In this document: in pieces, positions 56,145 through 64,000 of the stretch
Numbering within the stretch: position 1 is the first letter of the stretch
Layout of the letters: each line of letters starts with the position of its first letter
Assembly (NCBI RefSeq): GCF_019393635.1
Contig: NC_057866.1
Coordinates: 230,343,359 to 230,407,358 of the forward strand
DNA: 64,000 bases
Source: Dromiciops gliroides
Taxonomy: Eukaryota > Chordata > Mammalia > Microbiotheria > Microbiotheriidae
Direction: 5' to 3'
The notes under the pieces: generated by a model
What the model was told of the DNA's origin: nothing
The model's database searches: none
What the model saw: only the letters and a program-made list of their open reading frames with translations
Made by a program: the position numbers and the translations under genes

Positions 56145-56650
56145 AAACACAGATGGCATGCTAATTAAATTTGTAGAAGACAAGATGATAGCATCAGAAG
56201 CCAAAATGGTCTTAACAGTAGGTTGAGTCTAATAAGATACAAGTTTTACACTAAAGTTAAGGAAAAAAACATCAATTTCACAAGTACCAGACTGTTGTAT
56301 GTTTTCTAAAGTACCAGATTATTGTTTTGTGTGCACTCATGTACACATACACAAACATTTCTCAGAAAACACAAGAGAGGGTTAATGTAATGCAAATTCA
56401 ATGATTTGACTGTATGAAATTAGCAGCCAAAATGACTAAAGCCATTGCAGACTATTAGGAGAAGCATCTTTCTAGGGCTGGAGAGGTTACAGTCCCACTG
56501 TCCTTTATCCTAATGAGACCATATCTAGATTATTGTGTGCTATAGAAGGAAACAGATGAGCTGTAGACTACCTAGAAGAAGACAAAGAAGGCAAAGGGAC
56601 TTTAAAATGCCATAAAGACTGAAGTAATTTGGTACAATGAAGACTGTTGT
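56145..56650 (+). mobile_element. CR1/L3 fragment
   Basis: 'atgctaattaaatttgtagaagacaagatg' mirrors the CR1 'aaatttgcagatgacac' segment, and 'tacagtcccactgtcctttatcctaatgagaccatatctagattattgtgtgc' the following CR1 phrase. Heavily worn. Confidence 0.6.
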
Positions 56651-57319
56651 GTATGTGGAAATTGCAAGATTTGGCAACTTACTAGATAAGTAGGTAAGGG
56701 AAAGTGAGGAGTCCAGGATCAAAAATACCTAGGAAACTGGAAGAGCAATGGTGCCTTTTGACAGAAATAGGGAAATTTGGAAGAGGAGGGAATGATTTAA
56801 GGCTAAAGAAAATGAGTTCTTAAAAAAAAAAAAGAAAAGAAGTTCTGTTTTAGAAATTTTAAGAATCTAACATGTCTCTGGGACATACAGTTAGAAATGT
56901 GCAATAGGCAACATGATGCAGGACTGAAACTCAGGAGAGAGACTGAGGATGGATATTTAGATCAAAGTTAAAACCATGGAAACTGATAAGGTAACCAAGA
57001 GAAAGAAAGAGTAGCGGGAAGAGAGGGTATAAGGCCAGAATCTTAGGAAACAACCACAGTTAGGAAGTTTGATGAGGATAAAGAAGCAAAGGAAATTGAA
57101 GAGGCCATCAGACATCTAACAGAGTCAAGAAAAGGCATATAATGTCATGAAAACCCAGAGGCAATAGTATGCAGGAGAGGGTGATGCAGCATTTAGACTG
57201 AGAAAAGGCTATTAGAACAAGCAATTAAAGACTTTGGAAAAAATCAGTTTTAGTTGAGTGATGAGGTCAGAAGCTAGACTAAGGACTGAGTGAGAACTGA
57301 GGAAGTTAAGAAAGCAAGT
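56651..57319. other. AIMP1 intron, nothing recognised
   Basis: Purine-rich around 56760-57020; no supported feature. Confidence 0.4.
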
Positions 57320-58980
57320 GAAGCCCACCTCACTACCCTGCTTGAAAAGCTTTAGTGGCTTCCTAGTTATTCTAAGATAAAATACAAATTTCTCAGTTTA
57401 ACACTGAAAGCCCTTTGCAATACAGAGCAAATCTATCTTTCTGTTAGATGGAATATTACTCCCTATTCATGTACTCTGCATTCTGGTCAAACAAGCCTAC
57501 TAGAGTATGTCCTCACATAATATTCTCCCTCCTGACTGTGTTTGCACAGGCTGCCCTGTATGCCCAGTGGGCTCTCTGTTCTCATTTTTACTTTATGGAA
57601 TTCGTTTTTTTTTTTTTAAGTATTTGATTTTTTCCAATCACATGTAAAAATAATTTTTAACGTTCATTTGCAATGTTATCCTGGTTCTACTCATTTCACT
57701 TTACATCAGTTCATTTAGGTCTTTCCAAGTTTTTCTGAAAGCATCCTGCTCAGCAGCTCATCATTTCTTATAGCACAATAGTATTCCATCACAATCATGC
57801 CACAACTCGTTCAACCATTCCCCAATTAATGGGCATCCCCTCAATTTCCAATTCTCTGTCACCAGAAAATAGCTGCTATAAATATTTTTGTACATATAGG
57901 TCCTTTTCATTTAAAAAAAAATCTCTTTTAGTTCACAGACCTACAGTAGAGATATTGTTGGGTAAAAAGGTATGCATGGTTTTAAAGTCTTTTGGGCATA
58001 GTTCCAAATTGCTCTCTAGAATGGTTAAATCAGTTCACAACTCTAACAGCGCATGAGAGTCTCAATTTTCCCATATGCCCTCCAACATTTGTCATTTTCC
58101 TTTTCTGTCTTATTAGGCAATCTAACAGATGTAAGGTAGTATCTCAGAATGGTTTTAATTTGCATTTCTCTAATCAACAGTAATTTAGAGCATTAAAAAA
58201 AATATGGCTATAGATAACTTTGATTACTTCACCTAAAAACTGTTCATATCTTTTGATCATTTATTAATTGGGGAATGGCTCTTGTTTTTATAATTATTAC
58301 TGTTTGCTTTATATTTGAGAAATGATGCCTTTATTAGAAAAAGTTGCTTCAAAATTTTTTTTCAGTTATGATTGCCAACTGTATTTGCCTCCATCCTATT
58401 TCCATTTATTCCATTCTCTTTTCACTCTGTCCCTCCTCAAAGTATTTTGTTTTTTTTTTTCTATCACCATCCCCAATCTACCCTCCTTTATCATCCCATT
58501 TCACTTCTACTTTCCTGTAGGGTAAGACAGATTTCTATATCCAACTGAGTGTGTATAATAGTTATTCCCTCTTTGAGCCAATACCCATAAGAGTAAGATT
58601 CAAGCACTCTCTGTTATCTTTCCCATCTTCTTTTTCTTGCCTTTTAAGTGAGATAATTTATTCCATCCATCTCTCCTTCCCCCCTTTCTCCCATAGCATT
58701 TTTCTCACCCCTTATTTTTTAAGATATCATTCCATCATATTCAACTCATACCTGTGCCCTCTGTCTATATATACTCCTAACTGTCCTAAATAAAGTTCTT
58801 ATGAGTTACAAGTATCATCCTCTCATGTAGGAATAAACAGTTTAACCTTACTGACTCCCTTATGATTTTTTCTTATTTATCTTTTTATGTCTCCTTTCAG
58901 TCTTGTATTAGAAAGTCAAATTTTCTATTCAGCTGTTTTTCCCCACCCCCCAAATCAAGAGTGCTTGAAAGCCCTTTATT

Positions 58981-59424
58981 TCACTGGGTATCCATTTTCC
59001 CCCATGAAAGATTGTGCTCAGTTTTGCTGGGCAGGTGATTCTCTGCTGTAATCCTAGCTCCTTTTGCCCTCTGGAATATCATATTCCAAGCCCTTCTATC
59101 CTTTAATATAAAGCTGCTAAATCTTGTGTTATTCTGACAGACTCCATGATATTTGAATTGTTTCCTCCTGGATCCTTGAAATTTTTGATCTGGGAGCTCT
59201 AGAATTTGGCTAATATTCCTAGAAGTAATCACTATTTTACTCTTTGGTGCCAGAATATCAGGGCACTTTTTCTTGGTAATTTCTTGAAAGATGATATGTA
59301 GGTTATTTTTTGTTTTCCCTTTTAAATCATGGCTTTCAGGTATTCCAATAATTTTTAAATGATCTCTCCTGTATCTATTTTCCAGGACAGTTGTTTTTTC
59401 AACAAAATACTTCATAATGTTCAT
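58981..59424 (-). CDS. HAL1/L1 ORF1p C-terminal part
   Basis: 147 codons with LENRYRRDHLKIIGIPE, the L1 ORF1p linker and start of the RRM ('LENRSRRNNLRIIGIPE'), then SKIVITSRNISQILEL and RRKQFKYHG, the RRM/CTD part. The coiled-coil upstream (59425-59600) is recognisable but out of open frame, so the protein is not made in full. ORF1p is the RNA-binding chaperone of L1. Confidence 0.8.
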   Translation of the reverse strand: MNIMKYFVEKTTVLENRYRRDHLKIIGIPESHDLKGKTKNNLHIIFQEITKKKCPDILAPKSKIVITSRNISQILELPDQKFQGSRRKQFKYHGVCQNNTRFSSFILKDRRAWNMIFQRAKGARITAENHLPSKTEHNLSWGKMDTQ

Positions 59425-59610
59425 TCTTTTGATTGTTTTTTGATGTTTTATAAAGTCATTCTATTTTTTAAGGAATTATTTTCTTCAATAAATTTTTATG
59501 CCTCTTTTCCCATTTGGCCAATTCTGTTTTTCACTGGATTTTTGTACCTCTTTTGCCATTTGGTCTATTCTGTTTTTTTAAGGTGTCATTTTCTTCAGTA
59601 TTTCTCTTGA

Positions 59611-59763
59611 TTTTTTTTTTTTTTTTGGCGGGGCAATGAGGGTTAAGTGACTTGCCCAGGGTCACACAGCTTACAAGTGTTAATTGTCAGAGGCCAAATT
59701 TGAACTCAGGTCCTCCTGAATCCAGGGCTGATGCTTTATCCACTGCGCCAGCTAGCTGCCCCA
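59611..59763 (-). mobile_element. WSINE1-like CORE-SINE nested in HAL1 ORF1 region
   Basis: Full copy, T-run 59611-59626 (reverse A tail), head at 59750-59763. Target duplication is masked by T-rich flanks. Confidence 0.88.
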
Positions 59764-60834
59764 AGTAATTTTTTTCCCTCTTACTTGATTTTTAAAAATC
59801 TTTTTGAATTCTTCCATGGCCTCAGACTAACTAATTTTTTTCTTTAAGGCTTTAGATGTAGTTTTTACTTTGTTGTGTTCTTCTGAGGGTGTTTGAAACT
59901 TCCTTGTCACCATAGTATCTTTCTATAGTCAGAAGTCTTCATTTCTGTTGTTTGCTCGTTTTTCTAGCCTATTTCTTGATCTTTAACATTTTGCTAAAGT
60001 GGGGCTCTGCTTCCAGGATGAAGGGTGTAGTGTCCCAAGCTTCTGGGCTTTTGTGCAGTTGTTTTCAAAGTTTTCAGTTCTTCCAAGACGGTATGATCTA
60101 AGGAGAGGTGTGTTTACTATTCTCCTGGCCTGTGCTTTGGTCTGTGAACGACCACAAGCCCTCTTTTCTGCCCTGGCACTGTGAAGAGGGTCCCTTCTCT
60201 ACTATGGCCCCAAGCTCTGGTGTACTGGTACTCCTCCTCACCCTGAGACACCCAGGACTGCATCCTGGATCTGAGTATGGGCAAAACAGAATCCCGCTTC
60301 CAGTGCCAGCAAAGGGTCTCCTGTAATCTCCTTCTGACCAGTTGTTTGACACCCCCCTCCCCCCTTACTGTCTGTAGGCTAAGAGATCCAGAAACCGCCA
60401 CTGCTGCTATTGATTCAGTTGCTCCCAAGGCCTTATACTGATTTTCTGGGGTCCAGTCTGTGCTGGCACAGCCTGCACTCCACTCTTACCCCATGTGATG
60501 AATCTTTCCTGTTGACCTTCTAAGTTGTCTTTGACTAGAAAATTGTTTCACCCAGTTCTTTTCTAGGTTCTACTGCTCCAGAATTTGTTTTGAAGCATTA
60601 TTTAAAATGTTTACAGGGGTTTGGGAGAGATCTCAGTTGAGTCCCTGCCTTTTCTCCACTATCTTGCCTCTGCCTCTTCACTTTGTGGAATTCTTAAGTA
60701 TCTTCAAAGCTTAGTTCATATGCCACTACCTATAGGAGGTCCTGATTGTTCAGCCTCCCAATGATTGGTGCCCCCCACCAACATATTTTGTATTCATCCT
60801 AGTAAATATACCTAATATTTGTGAACATGTTTTC

Positions 60835-61032
60835 CCCATAAACGCCTTTTTAAAATTTTTACTTTATTTATTTGTGTATTTTTTGCAGGGCAATGAAGGT
60901 TAAGTGACTTGCCCAGGGTCACACAGCTAGTAAGTGTCATGGGTCTGAGGTCAGATTTGAACTCAGGTCCTCCTGAATCCAGGGCCGGTGCTTTATCTAT
61001 TGCGCCACCTAGCTGGCCCCCGTAAACTCTTT
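60835..61032 (-). mobile_element. WSINE1-like CORE-SINE nested in L2
   Basis: Body about 60851-61018. CCCATAAACGCCTTTT on the left resembles CCCGTAAACTCTTT on the right, a decayed duplication. Confidence 0.85.
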
Positions 61033-61120
61033 AAGGCCAGGGATTCTCATTACTGTCTTTGCATTCCCAATGCTTTAGCACAGTGCCTGGCATATAGCAG
61101 GAGATCAATAAATACCTGTT

Positions 61121-62159
61121 ATATTGTAACGAATTGTTCCAAGTATGGGCTGACCAGATAGCTTCTGAGGTCCCCTCCAATTCAAATTCTCTTTCTTTTG
61201 AAAATAATGACTTGAACAGAGAAAGAGAATGAAGGGCAGGGGAAAAAACAAAACACTTATCACAGTTTAAAAGAAGGGTTTTGGGAGCATTTATCATTAC
61301 ATAAGTAACACAGGGTACAAATTCTAACTAGTCTTGACCAGACTTCAAAACCAGAAAATTCCTATAAATGCTATTTTCACTAGACAATATAATTCTTCTT
61401 AGAATGTTCACAAAGTATTAGTTCCACTTTGACATCTGGCAGAGCAGTAGTATTCTAGCAACTAACTTGGTTTTTATAAGTTTGGTCAACTAAGCACATG
61501 ACCCCTAATAATACTTGAGACCAATTCCCTCAGTGTATTTACATAAAAGCCAGAGGATTACTTTGGACCTATGGGGTTACTGCTGATTAATTATATAAAA
61601 TTGCTTAGCAGTTACATGAGGTTTGGCAAGAATAAGCTGGGCAGAATACAAGAAAAAACATAATTATATAGAAAGTAAAGCACTCACTAAAACTGCACAG
61701 ATTAAGTGCTCTGAAGCAAAAAAAGAGAGAAACAAAGAAAAAAAAAAGGTTACGTCCAGAGATAGTTGCCCTTGTCTCACTGTTAATTTATTAAACGAAT
61801 ATAAATTGGTTTAAAACAAAGCAAAAGTTCAACTCTTTGGAATAATATACCCAACTATGAAAATTACTTGTGAAAATAAAATGTCGTTTGTTGGACTGAT
61901 TTAGGTTTTCTCTATGGCTTTTTATTTTTAATAAAGTAAGATTAGAGAAGAATTCAAATGGAATAATTATAAATTATAAGGACCTACTTTTGGCAGACTA
62001 GGGAGGAAGCTAGGATATGCATTTTCAGGTGGCATCAAGTGGATAGAAGTGAGTATTTCATTCTCTTTTTAATGAACTTCCAATGGTTATACTGAAGATG
62101 AATATGCAGTTATGTGTATTTTAGCATTTTTCATACCAATTACTCAGATTATCATTGTG
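61121..62159. other. AIMP1 intron, nothing recognised
   Basis: About 1 kb of AT-rich sequence without a recognised repeat. Confidence 0.4.
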
Positions 62160-62345
62160 TATATCTGTATAGTGTTTTATCATTTACAAAATACTTGTCT
62201 TAAGAACCCAATCAGAGATATGTTGTGTAAGTTTTAGGATCACTATTTTATAGGTATATAAACTGAGGCTCAGGGAACTTGCATATAGTTATGCAGTTAG
62301 TACATTTTTGAGCTAGCAATCAAAATCAAATATTCTGCTTTTTCC
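62160..62345 (-). mobile_element. Worn MIR-type SINE
   Basis: 'gtatagtgttttatcatttacaaaatac', 'tataaactgaggctcagggaacttgc', 'ttatgcagttagtac'. Confidence 0.55.
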
Positions 62346-62944
62346 ACCAAACCAAAAAGAATAGTTTCCAAGTCAAATCATCTCTGTACATTTTTTTTCA
62401 GTATTAGTTAGTTTTAAAACGGTTTTTTCTTTTTTTGTTTTTTTCTCCCTGTTGCAATAGCTTGGTTGGAGAATCCAATGGAGGGTAGTCTCAAAGATAT
62501 CAGTTATTTCCTTTGTCTCATAACCACCACATTTTTTGAACAGTTATTTGTGCTTGAGTGATCTGTTTCTATATTCTACAATTAAAATTTATGGCTTCAT
62601 TCATATAAAGTGGGACAAAAAGGAGGAAAAGGGTGAGAAACAGGAAAAAAAATTTCATTTGGCATTTGCAAAGCTCCATTGATGTTTCTGGCTTTCTATC
62701 AGAAGAAAAATGACTATAAGTATATAGTCTTTTCTAACTCAAATTGCCAACTCCAAAATTTAATCCAATGCATACTATGCTTAATACATATAATTTACAA
62801 TGTCATTTAAAAAAATCTGTGAATGTCAATTGACTAGCAAAATGTATTAACTAACACATGGCCACCTTAAGATATGGAACAGATGCTAACAATGTTGAGA
62901 AAGAAAGAAAAGGTTCTTCATAAGAAGAAATAAATGACAGATGA
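62346..62944. other. AIMP1 intron, nothing recognised
   Basis: No supported feature. Confidence 0.4.
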
Positions 62945-63175
62945 ATTTGTTGTTTGCTGTTGTTCAGTTATTTCATTTGTGAAATTTGTGGGGTCTTCTT
63001 GGCAAAGATACCTGGGTGGTGTGCCATTTCCTTCTCTAGTTCATGATGAGGAAACTGAGGCAAACAGGGTTAAGTAAGTGATTTGCCTGGGGCCACACAG
63101 CTAGTAACTGTCTGAGACCAGGTCTGAACTCAGATGAGCTTCCTGGCATTCTATATATTGGCAGCTCTTTCCTTG
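62945..63175 (-). mobile_element. MAR1-type SINE
   Basis: 'tttgctgttgttcagttatttc', 'tcttcttggcaaagatacctgggtgg', 'gaggaaactgaggcaaacagggttaag', 'gccacacagctagtaactgtctgag'. Confidence 0.85.
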
Positions 63176-64000
63176 TAGCAACACTATGTCAGAAGCGTAA
63201 CTATTGTGCAAATACAGGAATGAGGCCCAGTGGAGGTCACTCTCTAAATTCAGTGCTCATTAAGGATTCTCTGCTTAGTTAAGCACACAAAATGAATGGA
63301 CGGAATAATAATTCAAACTAAAGCCCAGATGATGATTTACAATGCTGTTGTGGGAGACTGGAGCTGAATTTTCCCTTACTCTTGAGTATGTACAATTTTG
63401 TGCTCCCTTTTTGTGTGTTTAAAGGCTAATGGTGCAGGGAAGGGCACATGTACATCAGGGACAGACTTAATGAGAGGGATCCTGGAATCCATTAGCACCT
63501 CTGACAGCAACTCAGGGTATTACTAAAAGAACATTTCATTTCAATAATTTCATTTGTAAATTCAGATGATGAAAGTTGTTTCAAAGTGCTGTCCTACTTA
63601 ACTCTTAAGGCAAGTTCTAAATCAGTGAATGGCACACCATATCATATAAATGGGGCATTTGGAACTTGCTTCTTATGACATTCAGATTTAGAAAGACTAA
63701 AATGTAAATCTGAAATTATCAATACTTCAAGTACCCCAAGGGAACCCAGAGCCCTGGCCAGGCAGAAATGATGGGAAAGACTAGGTTTCTCTACCTTAAA
63801 GAGCCCAGAGCCCAGGCTGGAAGTACAGGGACTATTCATGGGCCCTACTACTGATTGGAAAGAGAACTGTGACCTGTTTTGTTGCTGACCTGAGTTGGTT
63901 TGCTCCTTGTTAGACATCCTGGTGGTTCCCCATTCCTCTGGGCTCAGCAGACTGATGCTGGACACCTAATCTCTAAGCTGAGAACTCCCTCAGCTCAAGG
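63176..64000. other. AIMP1 intron, nothing recognised
   Basis: No exon, RNA gene or known repeat is supported to the window end. Confidence 0.4.

Larger units (their letters stand above)
57590..60693 (-). mobile_element. HAL1 (half-L1) retrotransposon with target-site duplication
   Basis: 57604-60679 is flanked by ACTTTATGGAATTC (57590-57603) and ACTTTGTGGAATTC (60680-60693). On the minus strand it starts GAAGAGGCAGAGGCAAGATAG, an L1-type 5' UTR start, runs through a coiled-coil and RRM-type ORF1 (ending near 58981), and then goes directly to an L1 3' region and a poly-A at 57605-57617. There is no ORF2 endonuclease or reverse transcriptase, the HAL1 layout. Length is about 2.9 kb without the nested SINE. 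Such elements must borrow L1 ORF2. Confidence 0.78.
57320..61120 (+). mobile_element. L2 element split by a HAL1 and a SINE
   Basis: Left part 57320-57603 ('ctaagataaaatacaaatttctcag', 'tttgcacaggctgccctgta'), middle 60694-60850 ('cttcaaagcttagttcatatgccac'), right 61019-61120 ('gtaaactctttaaggccaggg', 'agcacagtgcctggcatatagcagg...aataaatacctg') together follow the L2 3' order. The two gaps are exactly the HAL1 and SINE insertions. Confidence 0.8.
54082..64000 (-). other. AIMP1: AIMP1 last intron, partial
   Basis: From the acceptor at 54082-54083 to the window's end I find no further AIMP1 exon on the minus strand. The content is L1, HAL1, L2, CR1/L3 and SINE insertions listed separately. 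Confidence 0.75.

Noticed and set aside
58981-59424. 147-codon frame as a host gene
   Set aside because: It is L1 ORF1p sequence within a HAL1 element.
63642-63965. 107-codon minus-strand frame as an AIMP1 exon
   Set aside because: No similarity to AIMP1 or other proteins I know, and no splice pattern.

Overview
The window is mammalian nuclear DNA, almost certainly from a marsupial. The evidence is dense interspersed repeats of marsupial type: many young CORE-SINEs of the WSINE1 kind (head like ggggcagctaggtgg, A-rich tail), RTE-tailed MAR1 SINEs, older MIR/THER-type SINEs, L2, CR1/L3, L1 and a half-L1 (HAL1). The abundance of the WSINE1-like family suggests an Australian marsupial lineage, which is an inference. 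There is no bacterial-style gene density.

Host genes: positions 32033-45393 carry GIMD1 on the plus strand, a complete 217-residue AIG1/GIMAP-like P-loop protein in two coding exons (32053-32445 and 45133-45393) separated by a 12.7 kb repeat-filled intron. Positions 53844-54081 hold the last coding exon and polyadenylation signal of AIMP1 on the minus strand; the other AIMP1 exons should lie beyond position 64000. The convergent GIMD1/AIMP1 pair matches the neighbourhood I recall for human 4q24. An LDH pseudogene fragment lies in the GIMD1 intron.

The standout is 21324-24748, a small LTR provirus with two 359-bp LTRs that look identical by eye, a tRNA-Arg-like primer-binding site, a polypurine tract, and between them a gamma-like integrase C-terminus read in one open frame with a complete OTU deubiquitinase domain. 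The OTU sequence closely follows cellular OTUD3, keeps the Asp/Cys/His landmarks, and has no introns. It looks like a host deubiquitinase captured from mRNA by a retrovirus, sitting after pol where env would be expected. gag, protease and reverse transcriptase are not seen, so the copy is defective and could only move with help. Identical LTRs imply a recent insertion.

Layout: 1-21 kb is intergenic sequence with SINE/LINE debris, one solo LTR inside a MIR, and a repeat-poor stretch (16.1-17.3 kb) that could hold conserved regulatory DNA. 21.3-24.7 kb is the OTU-bearing provirus. 25-32 kb is more repeats, with a 46-bp exact direct repeat and a long pyrimidine tract just upstream of GIMD1. 32-45 kb is GIMD1 with its intron, including nested L1, CR1/L3 and LTR insertions. 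45-54 kb is the space between the two convergent genes. 54-64 kb is AIMP1 intron, including an end-to-end HAL1 with target-site duplication inside an L2, itself carrying a SINE.
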